DNA of 64,000 bases from Chloroflexota bacterium (GTDB lineage Bacteria; Chloroflexota; Anaerolineae; Anaerolineales; Anaerolineaceae): assembly GCA_012729755.1 (NCBI GenBank), contig JAAYCN010000035.1, positions 1 through 64,000 on the forward strand, given 5' to 3'. The notes under the pieces were generated by a model, which saw only the letters and a list, made by a program, of their open reading frames with translations, ran no database searches and was not told the DNA's origin. The position numbers and the translations under genes were made by a program. Positions 51,731-61,912 of the stretch are shown here, piece after piece. The first letter of the stretch is position 1. Each line of letters opens with the position of its first letter.

Positions 51731-54001
51731 TTAACCGTGGCGGTCAAAATTGCTGTTCGGCCGACGCTCACCGCTACGGCGCTCGCCTCCACGTCGATTA
51801 CCGCGATCGCCACCACGCCGGTCACTTGACGATCTGCCGCCTGATCGGGGCCCGCCGCTCTTCGAGCGGTTAGCGTTGTCGTGTTCGCGGGCCTCTTCAG
51901 CCGTCCAGCCCTCGAGCAATGCCTGTCGCGACAGGCGAATCTTGCCCTGGGGGTCAATATCAATCACCATCACGGTCAGTTCATCGCCAAGATTAACGAC
52001 ATCTTCCACCTTGTTAACCCGCTCACTTGCCAGTTGCGAGATATGCACCAAACCATCCACGCCCGGAAGAATCTCAATAAAAGCGCCAAAGTCAGTAATA
52101 CGCACAGCCTTGCCGGTGTAGATTCTGCCAATTTCGGGGGTTTCAGTCATCGCTAAAATGCGATCTTTAGCCTCTTCAAAGCCCATATCATCCGCTGAAG
52201 CGATATAAACTGTGCCGTCATCATCAATGTCAATCTTGGTATGGGTTTCTTCCTGCAGCGCGCGGATGTTCTTTCCGCCTGGCCCAATGATCGCGCCGAT
52301 CTTGTCGATCGCGACCTTCAGGGTTTCAATGCGGGGCGCATGAGGCTTTAGCGTTGGGTTAGGCTCCGCGATGGTCGCCAACATCTTATCCATGATAAAG
52401 AAACGGGCGGTTTTTGCGCGTTCAAGCGCTTCAGCCATAATCTGCGGAGTAATTCCAGCAATCTTGATATCCATCTGCAACGCGGTGATCCCATATCGGG
52501 TACCAGCGACCTTGAAATCCATGTCGCCCAGGTGGTCTTCGGTACCCAGAATGTCAGTCAGAATGACATATTTTTCACCTTCCTTAATCAGGCCCATTGC
52601 CACGCCGGAGACAGGCGCTTTAATCGGCACGCCGGCATCCATCAGCGCCAGCGTCGAACCGCAGACAGAACCCATTGAAGATGAGCCGTTAGAAGCCATC
52701 ACTTCCGAAACCACCCGCATGGTATAAGGGAAGGTCTTTTCGTCAGGGATAACCGGCACGAGCGCGCGTTCAGCCAACGCGCCATGTCCGATTTCGCGGC
52801 GGCTTTGACCGCCCAGGCGCTTCACCTCACCCGTGGAATAGGGAGGGAAGTTGTAGTGGTGCATATACCGTTTTGATTCCATACCGGTCAGGTTGTCGAG
52901 TTCCTGCGCTTCCTTTGGAGTGCCCAAAGTCACCAGGCTTAACACCTGAGTTTCACCGCGCGTAAACAAGCCCGAACCATGCGCGCGGGGGATTAAACCA
53001 ACCTCGGTGTAGATCTCACGCACCTCGTCAAGCGCGCGGTTATCAGGCCTTTTGCCTTCGTTCAAAATCCGCTCGCGCACGATCATCCGTTCAGCTTCAT
53101 CATAAGCAGCGCCATATTTCGCTGTTAGTTCAGCGGTTGGTTCTGCGCCAGCGAGCATCTCTTCCACAAAAGCGGCCTTAAGCTCTGCGATGCCGCCATA
53201 CAGGGTTTCTTTTTTATAGGGGGCGTCCAGGATCGCCGTCAAACGGTCAAAAATCGTGGTTTTTGTGGTGTCAAACAGCCCCTCATCTTCCACGGTCAGC
53301 TGCACTTCACGCTTGGGCTTACCGATCTCAGCCGCCATGCGCTCCTGCAACTCACAGATCGGGATGATTGACTGATGGGCTAACTGCAGCGCCTCAACCA
53401 TCAAAACTTCGGTCACTTCCTTGGCGCCAGCCTCAACCATCAGGATGGCGTCTTTTGTCCCCGCCACCCTTAAGTCAAGCGTCGAAACTTCCATCTGCTG
53501 CAGCGTCGGGTTGACAATCAGCTTGCCGTCCACAAAACCAACGCGCACGGCTCCGACAGGCCCGCCAAAAGGAATATCTGAGATCATTAAAGCGGCCGAT
53601 CCGGCATTAATCGCCAGCATGTCAATGGCGTTTTCAGCATCAGCAGACAGCGACATCAACACAACCTGCACTTCATTGCGCATGCCATGCGGAAAGAGCG
53701 GGCGCAGCGGCCGATCGGTCAGGCGGGCGACCAGTGTGGCGTCAGTTGAAGGGCGCCCTTCACGACGGAAGAACGAACCGGGAATGCGTCCTCCGGCGTA
53801 CATGCGCTCTTCATAATCAACAGTCAGTGGGAAAAAATCTGCGCCCTCGCGCAAACCACCCATTGTAGCGGCGGCGAAAATAACAGTGTCACCCTGAGTA
53901 AGCGTGACAGACCCGCCAGCCTGGCGGGCGAGGCGACCAGTCTCGAAGGTGACTTCCTTGTCACCCAGCATGGTCGTATAGAAAACAGGTTCTGGTTTCA
54001 T
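51731..54001 (-). CDS. pnp: Polyribonucleotide nucleotidyltransferase with RG-rich C-terminal tail
   Basis: Two RNase PH domains, KH (IGAIIGPGGKNIRALQEE), S1 (GRIYTGKAVRITDFGAFIEILPGVDGLVHISQ), then GGPRSGGRSSSDRRGGDRGNRRGGERRSGERR. Confidence 0.98.
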   Translation of the reverse strand: MKPEPVFYTTMLGDKEVTFETGRLARQAGGSVTLTQGDTVIFAAATMGGLREGADFFPLTVDYEERMYAGGRIPGSFFRREGRPSTDATLVARLTDRPLRPLFPHGMRNEVQVVLMSLSADAENAIDMLAINAGSAALMISDIPFGGPVGAVRVGFVDGKLIVNPTLQQMEVSTLDLRVAGTKDAILMVEAGAKEVTEVLMVEALQLAHQSIIPICELQERMAAEIGKPKREVQLTVEDEGLFDTTKTTIFDRLTAILDAPYKKETLYGGIAELKAAFVEEMLAGAEPTAELTAKYGAAYDEAERMIVRERILNEGKRPDNRALDEVREIYTEVGLIPRAHGSGLFTRGETQVLSLVTLGTPKEAQELDNLTGMESKRYMHHYNFPPYSTGEVKRLGGQSRREIGHGALAERALVPVIPDEKTFPYTMRVVSEVMASNGSSSMGSVCGSTLALMDAGVPIKAPVSGVAMGLIKEGEKYVILTDILGTEDHLGDMDFKVAGTRYGITALQMDIKIAGITPQIMAEALERAKTARFFIMDKMLATIAEPNPTLKPHAPRIETLKVAIDKIGAIIGPGGKNIRALQEETHTKIDIDDDGTVYIASADDMGFEEAKDRILAMTETPEIGRIYTGKAVRITDFGAFIEILPGVDGLVHISQLASERVNKVEDVVNLGDELTVMVIDIDPQGKIRLSRQALLEGWTAEEAREHDNANRSKSGGPRSGGRSSSDRRGGDRGNRRGGERRSGERRPNSNFDRHG

Positions 54002-54179
54002 GTTGTCCTTTCATCTGGCTTGCCAGTTCAGGGACTGAAAGCCACCGGTCAACTAGTTGACCAACACCTTTCAATACCCGACTGGCAGCAATAATTTATT
54101 AAACCACAGAGAATGCATGCTCAAACCGAAGATCTGTCTGGCAGGCATTCTCCGTGATAAGTTCCATCAGAACGAAGAA

Positions 54180-54452
54180 TTATTTCTTCCGAATATTGAG
54201 CGCTTCAGTGATGGCCAGGAAGCGTTCATAATCCTTCTGGCGCAGATAAGCCAAAAGGCGGCGGCGCTGACCCACCAATTTGAGCAAACCACGGCGGGAT
54301 GACTCGTCGTGCTTATTTGCCCTGAGGTGATCGGTCAACTGTGAAATACGTTTGCTGAGCAGCGCAATCTGGACTTCCGGTGAACCCGTATCGCCTTCTT
54401 TGCGCTCAAATTGCTTGATAATCTCGGTTTTTACTTCTGCTTTTAACGACAT
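54180..54452 (-). CDS. rpsO: 30S ribosomal protein S15
   Basis: [51 protein letters not shown]. Confidence 0.98.
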   Translation of the reverse strand: MSLKAEVKTEIIKQFERKEGDTGSPEVQIALLSKRISQLTDHLRANKHDESSRRGLLKLVGQRRRLLAYLRQKDYERFLAITEALNIRKK

Positions 54453-54590
54453 GACGTATGCTCCTATATCTTTTTATGCAGGTCTCCTGGTTGGCAGCCT
54501 TAAGAAAGACCGCGCGCCGGACCAGTCAAGGTGAATATTATAACAGAACAACACCGAGATGCAAGAACTACCAGGCTGCAAAAAAGAGCG

Positions 54591-55922
54591 CTAAACCTCC
54601 AGTCCCTTAAAATATGACAGATACGACCTGTTCTGCGCGAACATCTCGTTAACCATCTCACGAATTTCTGCTAATGAAAGCACGGCTGCTGAAAGCGGAT
54701 CATGACAGATAGCCCGATAGATCATCATCGGGTCGCCGGCGATCGCGCCTTCGATTGCCAGCTCCTCTATGCTCGAAGACAATTGGGTCATCAAAGCCAC
54801 CTCCGGCGGCAAGGCGCCGACATGCAGAGCGTGAAAGCCAGCCCGGTCCACCAACACCGGCACTTCCACACAAGCGCCTGGCGGCAGGTTGGTCACCAGA
54901 TTCGTGTTCGGGACATTTCCATTAAATTTATACATCTCGCCGCCCATCAGCGCGTTGATGATGTAAGAGGCGTATTCATGCTCACGTTCCAAATCGCTCT
55001 TGCGCAGCGGCTTCGTGAGTTTCTCTTCCACCTCATCTTTCCAGGTCGCTTCGGTATGCTGATATTCTTTGAGAATGTAAGCGTATTCGCCAGGGTTCCA
55101 ACCCGTTCCTGGCAGGCAATATTTTTCAATCAGGTCAGGGCGCTTACGGAACCACCAGTTATATTCCGAATTGTGTCCGCTTGACTCTGTCGGGTACTTA
55201 CCCAAGGCCAAGAAGACCTCATTACGCACGATTTCCTGCTTATAGACGATCTTTCGGGTGGTGATCGCTTTATGGATCAGCGGATAGGCGTCCTCACCAT
55301 TCCACTTATATTCCAGATACCAGGCCATATGATTGATGCCAGCGCAGGTGTAATCAATCTCTTCGATCGGTGCATCAATCCAATCCGCTAACATCGCCGC
55401 AGTTCCCTGAACAGAGTGGCAAAGTCCGGTGGTCGGGATGAAACTCTGCCGTTGAATCGCCCCACACAGCATGGCCATAGGGTTCGTATAGTTTAGCAAG
55501 ACAGCTTTGGGACAGAGTTTTTCCATCTGCCTGACAATCTCCATCATCGGTGGCAGTGTACGCAGGAATCTGAAAATGCCGCTCGGCCCGCGGGTATCAC
55601 CCACATTGATATCAACGCCATACTTTTTGGGGATCTCAATGTCATGTCTCCAGACCTCCGTTGAACCGGCCAGAATGGTAGTAAGCACCACATCGGCTTC
55701 TTTCAAAGCTTCTTTCAAATCAAGGGTAGCGACAACCCTGGCGGGGTATTGCCCAAATTCAATCAATTTTCTCACTGCCCGATAGGCAAAATCAAGCCTT
55801 TCAGCGTTGATATCCATCAGACATATTTCCGCCCCTTCCAAAACGGGAAAAGTCAGGATATCCCTCACCAGACCCTGAGTAAACTCCAAACTGCCTGCTC
55901 CGATAAAACTGATTTTTGTCAT
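54591..55922 (-). CDS. Glycoside hydrolase family 4 enzyme (MelA-like)
   Basis: [61 protein letters not shown]; start trimmed to MTKIS. Confidence 0.93.
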   Translation of the reverse strand: MTKISFIGAGSLEFTQGLVRDILTFPVLEGAEICLMDINAERLDFAYRAVRKLIEFGQYPARVVATLDLKEALKEADVVLTTILAGSTEVWRHDIEIPKKYGVDINVGDTRGPSGIFRFLRTLPPMMEIVRQMEKLCPKAVLLNYTNPMAMLCGAIQRQSFIPTTGLCHSVQGTAAMLADWIDAPIEEIDYTCAGINHMAWYLEYKWNGEDAYPLIHKAITTRKIVYKQEIVRNEVFLALGKYPTESSGHNSEYNWWFRKRPDLIEKYCLPGTGWNPGEYAYILKEYQHTEATWKDEVEEKLTKPLRKSDLEREHEYASYIINALMGGEMYKFNGNVPNTNLVTNLPPGACVEVPVLVDRAGFHALHVGALPPEVALMTQLSSSIEELAIEGAIAGDPMMIYRAICHDPLSAAVLSLAEIREMVNEMFAQNRSYLSYFKGLEV

Positions 55923-55966
55923 CGCGTTTTCCTTTCCGCTAAAACTATCAGGGTGAACCCTGTAGG

Positions 55967-56242
55967 TCAATTTCGCCTGTCGGCCACTCCTCCAACTCCG
56001 ACAACTTTCACGAGCCTCTCACCAACTTTAATTTCACGAATCAGCAAAATTAGCTGGCTGACCACTTTCTCGCCCAGCCGGCCAAAGACCATCCAATCTG
56101 GTGAAGACCATTCGATCTCTTCAAACTCAGGAATATTCATATCATCCGCGAATGCCAGACGGTCGATTTCATCAAGCTCCTTGTTCAACTCAACAGAGAG
56201 TTGGCTGATGGGTGTTATTTTAATCCCGATTGCGTCCGCCAT
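55967..56242 (-). pseudogene. 3'-truncated GNAT-family N-acetyltransferase
   Basis: GNAT-like ISQLSVELNKELDEIDRLAFADDM...[39 protein letters not shown], stopping (DRRN*) where the acetyl-CoA binding motif should follow. Confidence 0.6.
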
Positions 56243-56305
56243 TATCCGTTTTTTTCTTGATTCAAAGCCCAAACTGTCGCGAAGATGACACAAAGCGGCC
56301 ATCCG

Positions 56306-57301
56306 CTATATACTGATAGAATCCCTAATGAAGAGCCCTTTTGGCAAAGTGCTTTCCATCTTCTTAATTGCAGCCTGCCCAATGGTAATCCCCAACGCTT
56401 CCAATGCCAGCAAGGCAGCGCCAACGACAGGCTCATATTTCGGTTGTTTTACCATGACACCCGGGTAATGGGTGTGGATTTCAGCCTTCACCGTGTCGAT
56501 CAGCAGCGAGCCTTGTCCCTTATAGACGCTGCCGCCTAAAACGACTTCAGGGTTGAGGGCTTCCATCCCTCCGCGCCGAATAAGGGATCTGGCTGTCACA
56601 CCAGTTTCAACACCCATCCGTTTAACCAAATCAATGGCGACCTGATCGCCTTTTTCTGCTGTTTCAAACAGCAGGGGCACCATTGACATTACCTTCTGGT
56701 GATCAATTTTGTCATGATATAGCCGATACAGCAGTTCCTCCACTGACCGCAAATCAAAATGGTCAAGAACCGCTTCGGTCAGCAGGGTCGGCGCCCCTCG
56801 TGTATCCCAGGCGCGCATGATTAGTCTGATCATCTCCTCCGCCAGCGCGTAACCGCCTCCCCAATCGCCCGACATCGCTCCCAAACCAGGCATCACAATT
56901 TCTTTTCCTTCAGGCGTGCGGGCAGCCGAATTGAACCCGGAACCGCAAATAACGACTACGCCCCATGGCCGGCTCAAGCCCGCTCGCATAGCGGCCATGG
57001 TGTCATTCTTAACCACAATTCGCCTGGCAGCCGGGTTTTTCTCCATCGCGTTCTGCAGCATTGTATAATCGGATGGAAAGTCCGCGCCAGCCAGACAGTA
57101 GCACGCCAAATCAATCGGGGCAGTTCGGCCATTCAAAGCCTCCTGCACAGCTTTTTCTATTTCGGCTTCGGCTTCAGCCAACCCGCAGCTCTGATGGTTG
57201 GCGCAGCCTCCTTTACCAAATCCAAGCACAGCCCCATCTTCACCCAACAAAAGGGCATGCGTTTTGCTCGCCCCGCCATCTATCCCCAAAACCATTCGCA
57301 T
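56306..57301 (-). CDS. BadF/BadG/BcrA/BcrD-type ATPase, N-acetylglucosamine kinase-like
   Basis: VLGIDGGASKTHALLLGEDGAVLGFGKGGCANHQSCG, VVICGSGFNSAART, GDWGGGYALAEEMIRL. Confidence 0.92.
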   Translation of the reverse strand: MRMVLGIDGGASKTHALLLGEDGAVLGFGKGGCANHQSCGLAEAEAEIEKAVQEALNGRTAPIDLACYCLAGADFPSDYTMLQNAMEKNPAARRIVVKNDTMAAMRAGLSRPWGVVVICGSGFNSAARTPEGKEIVMPGLGAMSGDWGGGYALAEEMIRLIMRAWDTRGAPTLLTEAVLDHFDLRSVEELLYRLYHDKIDHQKVMSMVPLLFETAEKGDQVAIDLVKRMGVETGVTARSLIRRGGMEALNPEVVLGGSVYKGQGSLLIDTVKAEIHTHYPGVMVKQPKYEPVVGAALLALEALGITIGQAAIKKMESTLPKGLFIRDSISI

Positions 57302-57510
57302 ATTTATATCCCTCCGCCAAAATGCTGCCAATCATCTAACAAAGGAAAGTATAACGCTTGATCCCTGTCTCAAAAAAACCAAAACAGCGTTTTTTTGTGT
57401 ACACTTGTCACTGACAGAATGGGTTACGCCATTCAAAAACTGGCGATCAGGTACCATATCGATTCGCGCATTTTATCTCCTCCCTGTTCGTCTTCTCCGC
57501 TCAGGCATAC

Positions 57511-57545
57511 AACATGGCCTTTCTCTGACTGAGAAAGGCCATGTT
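57511..57545 (-). terminator. Probable terminator hairpin after the sugar-type ABC operon
   Basis: AACATGGCCTTTCTC / GAGAAAGGCCATGTT 15-bp perfect stem. Confidence 0.65.
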
Positions 57546-57582
57546 TACATTATCTAATTCTTATGCCGGTGAGCTTGCTTCC

Positions 57583-59079
57583 CTACGCCCTCTGGTCCAC
57601 TGGGGTATGATTCGACGCCGAGTCTGACTCGCCGATCAGCGGCAGAGATTCATCATCAGGCTTTTTGGCGAGCTTCCAGGCGTGCATGGCCAATGAAAGC
57701 GCGATCACGCCATACGAGACAAACACCCTGAAATATTCGCCGATCATCGCGTTTCCAAACAGCATCTTGCCCGCTTCCGGGGCGACGATGAAGAGAGCGT
57801 GGAACAGGATGACCCCGATCAGAGCCTGCCGATTAGTAGCCTTTTGCACCGAAGCTCCTCCGACCAGCAACGCTGCGATGGCGAACTGGCCAATCTGCAG
57901 ATGCGCCCCATATGTCGAGAAGGTGCCCATATTCTGCAGGTAGATCAGCTGACCCCAACTGGCCAGAACAGTCGAAATGATCATGGCAATCACACGCGTG
58001 CGATCGACATCGATGCCCGAAGCAGTCGCCACAGTCTGACTCTGCCCAACGGTGCGCATGTTCTGCCCAATTCTCGTGTCCAAAATCTTCAGATTGAACA
58101 GCCAGATCAAAGCGATTAACACAAAGGGCAAAATCGGGAAGGAAACCATCTTCAGCACGAATTCGATGCTCTTAATATAGGTCAGCGCGTAAAGGACAGC
58201 CGCCAAGACAATCACCCCAATCGTTTTCGTCAGGTTGAAACCCGGTTGAGATCTTTTTTTGATAATCTTATAGACCTGCCATAAAATCACCCCGATGACT
58301 GCGATTGTCACTGCCGGCAGCAGTTTGATCTTTGAGAAAGAAAGCATCTCCTTCACAAAAGGAACCTGACCCACACCAAACAAAACACCCAGAACTGCGA
58401 CGGGGATGAAATCCCTCCGCGTCAGTTCCAGCTTGTGCATGCCGCGCAAAACTAATTTCACCAACAGCATGATCACAGCGATAATCAGAGCCACCAATAA
58501 CATCTGTAATAAGGTGACATCATCAATGGTATATTTCAGATTTCCCGTCAGATCAATCGTGTTTTTAACGCCCACGCCTCCGGCGATAATCAGATGTGAC
58601 GTCTCCTTCACCGGAATCACGCCGCCGATCAACACCAGGAACAAAAGCTGATAAAGCCCATCGGCGAAATACCCAAGGATTAACCCGGCGATCATCTCCG
58701 CGCCTTTCATGCGGTTGAAAAGTTTGCCGCCAAGCCATCCAAAAAACGCTGCCAGCGGGGTGGTAATCAAGGCTGCCAACAACATGCCGCCAATGCCACC
58801 CAAGCCCCAATAAACCACACAGAACAGGGCGATTTGCGCCGCAATCGCTCCGATCACGATGCCAAAGTTGAGCCCCATGCCAGCCACAACCGGAATGATC
58901 AACGCCAGCACAGTAAACATGTTGCGGCCAATGCGCGAGAAGATGCCGTCCACAACAAAACTGATCGGGCTCCCTGAGGCAATAATAGCGCCAAAAACGA
59001 TCAGCGCAAAAACCAGAATGACCTTGTTGTCAAACAGAAAACGTCCAAATTTCTGCCAGAGAGTGATCGGCTTTTTCAT
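57583..59079 (-). CDS. ABC transporter permease (BPD_transp_2 / sugar-nucleoside type)
   Basis: Multi-TM; MGLNFGIVIGAIAAQIALF, GLILGYFADGLYQL, RVIAMIISTVLASWGQLIYLQNMGTFSTYGAH. Confidence 0.88.
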   Translation of the reverse strand: MKKPITLWQKFGRFLFDNKVILVFALIVFGAIIASGSPISFVVDGIFSRIGRNMFTVLALIIPVVAGMGLNFGIVIGAIAAQIALFCVVYWGLGGIGGMLLAALITTPLAAFFGWLGGKLFNRMKGAEMIAGLILGYFADGLYQLLFLVLIGGVIPVKETSHLIIAGGVGVKNTIDLTGNLKYTIDDVTLLQMLLVALIIAVIMLLVKLVLRGMHKLELTRRDFIPVAVLGVLFGVGQVPFVKEMLSFSKIKLLPAVTIAVIGVILWQVYKIIKKRSQPGFNLTKTIGVIVLAAVLYALTYIKSIEFVLKMVSFPILPFVLIALIWLFNLKILDTRIGQNMRTVGQSQTVATASGIDVDRTRVIAMIISTVLASWGQLIYLQNMGTFSTYGAHLQIGQFAIAALLVGGASVQKATNRQALIGVILFHALFIVAPEAGKMLFGNAMIGEYFRVFVSYGVIALSLAMHAWKLAKKPDDESLPLIGESDSASNHTPVDQRA

Positions 59080-60191
59080 TGGCTGCCTCCTCTCGTTTTC
59101 GAAAGCGCATAAAGGATAATTCCATTCGAAATGATGATGCGCAAGACTTCTGGCAGAATGCCGATTTTTAACGCTTCGTTAGCCACAGGTAATGCGATCG
59201 CCAAAATACCCTGGAAGAGCAAAGTGCCGATCATCACATTGCCAATAGACGCTCGATTGACAGTCGCGCCGCCGATCAAAACCGCCGCCACCGAAGCAAA
59301 GCCCATCATCAGCGCCGCGTTATAAAGCTGTAAAAAGCCGTATGTCTGTGCGTACATGATGATGCCAACCGCGCCAAGCGCCGTTGACACCGTTGTACCC
59401 AGAATGCGCATCTTATCGACATTGATACCGCTTGAGGTTGTGAACAGCTGGTTTTCGCCCGCTCCAGACATTGCGATGCCCGACTTGCTGCGCAGGAACA
59501 ACCATACTGCCAGACAGCACAGCAGGAAGACGATAATCAATCCCAATGGAATACTCACTGGCCCAACCCTGAAAGCCAGCCACTGCAGCCATTTTGGCTG
59601 TGTCGCCGCCACAATATCCGGGTCGCTTAAAATCCCGCTGAAACTTCCCGCCAGGCTGATCTGATTTCTCAAACCTCGACCCTGCATCGGCCAGATCAGT
59701 TCACCGTTCTGAAACGCGAACGACAGCCAGACAATGTTCATGAATGCAATGACCGAGAAACCCACATAGGTCGAGACCGTCATTTCTGAGCCCTTGACCT
59801 TATTCAGCAGCATGCCGTAAATGATACCGAACACTACCGCGAAGCCTATGCCGATTAATAATGCCGCCAACAGCGTCAACCATGCGGCGCCTGTGCCCAG
59901 AGTTTCAGTCCATCCCGCTCTGAAAGACAGTTCCATCGACAGTACCGCCCCTAACAAACCAGAGACAATCCCTAACGAGATGCCGAAGTTGAGCCCGATA
60001 CCGCTTTGCACGCCAGGTACCATAGCCAACACGAGAATGCTGTACATCAGCCAACGCCGCAAAACATCGCTGAAAACATCGCCAGCTCTCAAGCCCAACA
60101 ACAAGGCCGAAATGATCAGAAAGATAAAGAACGCTCCGATAATCAAACTGGGGTAACCTACTTTTTCAACCAGGGCTTTCCAGGTCTTCAT
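59076..60191 (-). CDS. ABC transporter permease (BPD_transp_2 / sugar-nucleoside type)
   Basis: Multi-TM; GIGLNFGISLGIVSGLLGAVLSME, overlapping start/stop with neighbours. Confidence 0.88.
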   Translation of the reverse strand: MKTWKALVEKVGYPSLIIGAFFIFLIISALLLGLRAGDVFSDVLRRWLMYSILVLAMVPGVQSGIGLNFGISLGIVSGLLGAVLSMELSFRAGWTETLGTGAAWLTLLAALLIGIGFAVVFGIIYGMLLNKVKGSEMTVSTYVGFSVIAFMNIVWLSFAFQNGELIWPMQGRGLRNQISLAGSFSGILSDPDIVAATQPKWLQWLAFRVGPVSIPLGLIIVFLLCCLAVWLFLRSKSGIAMSGAGENQLFTTSSGINVDKMRILGTTVSTALGAVGIIMYAQTYGFLQLYNAALMMGFASVAAVLIGGATVNRASIGNVMIGTLLFQGILAIALPVANEALKIGILPEVLRIIISNGIILYALSKTRGGSQ

Positions 60192-61831
60192 GCGGTCACC
60201 TCCTCAGGATTAATGCCAGACATCGCCAACCCATAAGCGGCATCTGGGGCGTCCGGCTTCATGATGGCAAAAATCTTACCTTCCGAAACAATCGCAATTC
60301 GATCACACAGCGATCTGAGCTCCACCAGCTCTGAGCTGATCATGATGACTGTCATGCCCAGGTCTTTGTTGATTTTTGCCAGATATTCCAACACAAGTTT
60401 CTTGGCTCCGACGTCAATCCCTCGTGTCGGTTCCGCGACAATCAGTATTCGCGGCACCATCGTCAGCGCCCGTGCCAGACAGACCTTCTGCTGATTACCG
60501 CCCGAGAGGCTCCCCGCGGTCTGCTGCGGTCCGGTGCAGCGGATGTCGAGCACCTTGATCATCTCGCGCGCGTGCGCGTTAGCCCTCTTGGTGTCTAACA
60601 CCTTCATGAAACCAATTCTTTTAAGGAAGTCATCATTAATCTGCATCGAAGTAAAGGTGATGTTGCGTTCAATCGATTCACCCAACAACAGGCCCACACC
60701 GCGCCTGTCTTCAGAGACAAACGCAATGCCGTTGCGCAGCGCTTCACCCAGTTTGGTCAGATCAAGTTTCTTTCCGTTGGCAAACACTTCGCCGCTCGCT
60801 GGGTAGAGGCCCATGATCCCATTAATCACACCAATTTTTCCCTGCCCTGCCAATCCGCCGAAGCCAAAAATTTCGCCTTCACGCACCTTCAGGTCAATGC
60901 CTTTAACCGTTTCGCCCGGCATTTCTACTTTGTAATCTTTCAACTCAAGGGCGATTGTATGATCGCTGATCTGGCGGGTGTCCTCACCCGCGACATCCAC
61001 CAGCTTTTCAACTTTTCGGCCGATCATCAATTCCGCGATCTCAACAACGTTTGTATCCTTGATAGCCTTACGGGTGACAAACTCACCATCTCTCAAAATG
61101 GTGATGCTGTCCGCCACCTCCATCACTTCGGTCAGACGATGCGTGATGAAGATAATCGCGATTCCTTTTGAGGCAATTAAACGCATAATGCCAAGCAGTT
61201 TCTCGGCTTCTGATTCAGTCAGCACAGCAGTCGGCTCATCAAACACCAGAAGTTTGATGCCGGTCTTATCAATTTCCCGGGCAATCTCAACGAACTGTTT
61301 ATACCCGATCGGCATCCCGGCCACCATGGCATATTCGTCAATATTCATCATACCGATCGAATCAAGCGCCGCTCGGGCTTCCTGCGACATCTGCTTCCAC
61401 TTCATGCCTTCCAACAGCCCTCCAAACAGCTGGCTGAGCGTGTTTGACTGGCCGATTTCCCGTCCAATTTTCACGTTCTCGGTCACATTGAAATCGGGGA
61501 TGAGCATGAACTCCTGATGCACCATGCCGATGCCCGCCAGCATGGCCTCATGCGGGCTGTGAAGCGCGATTGGTTGTCCCAGAATCTTCATCACACCCTC
61601 AAAGCCGCCGGTGTTGTGAATCACAGGCATGCCGAATAGAATGTTCATCAGCGTGGATTTACCAGCGCCATTCTCACCAATCAGCGCATGAATTTCGCCA
61701 GGCTTAACCTGAAAGTTGACATTTTTTAGTACCCGGTTTCCGTAATATTCCTTGGAGATGTTCTCCATTGAGAGTAAATATTGAGAGCTGTTGTCGGACG
61801 TGTTTACAGAAGGGGTAGATTCTTTTTCCAA
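60188..61831 (-). CDS. Sugar-type ABC transporter ATPase with two ABC domains
   Basis: LIGENGAGKSTLMNILFG; degenerate second Walker A GGLAGQGKIGVINGIMG; LSGGNQQKVCLARAL. Confidence 0.95.
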   Translation of the reverse strand: MEKESTPSVNTSDNSSQYLLSMENISKEYYGNRVLKNVNFQVKPGEIHALIGENGAGKSTLMNILFGMPVIHNTGGFEGVMKILGQPIALHSPHEAMLAGIGMVHQEFMLIPDFNVTENVKIGREIGQSNTLSQLFGGLLEGMKWKQMSQEARAALDSIGMMNIDEYAMVAGMPIGYKQFVEIAREIDKTGIKLLVFDEPTAVLTESEAEKLLGIMRLIASKGIAIIFITHRLTEVMEVADSITILRDGEFVTRKAIKDTNVVEIAELMIGRKVEKLVDVAGEDTRQISDHTIALELKDYKVEMPGETVKGIDLKVREGEIFGFGGLAGQGKIGVINGIMGLYPASGEVFANGKKLDLTKLGEALRNGIAFVSEDRRGVGLLLGESIERNITFTSMQINDDFLKRIGFMKVLDTKRANAHAREMIKVLDIRCTGPQQTAGSLSGGNQQKVCLARALTMVPRILIVAEPTRGIDVGAKKLVLEYLAKINKDLGMTVIMISSELVELRSLCDRIAIVSEGKIFAIMKPDAPDAAYGLAMSGINPEEVTA

Positions 61832-61857
61832 GGGCGTCTCCTGTCTCCTTCTAAAAT

Positions 61858-61888
61858 GGTGCGCCGGCTTAAGTCAAACCGGCGCACC
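61858..61888 (-). other. Intra-operon hairpin between SBP gene and ATPase gene
   Basis: GGTGCGCCGG...CCGGCGCACC 10-bp perfect stem. Confidence 0.75.
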
Positions 61889-61912
61889 CCAACTTAAGCG
61901 TTTTAGAGCGAC

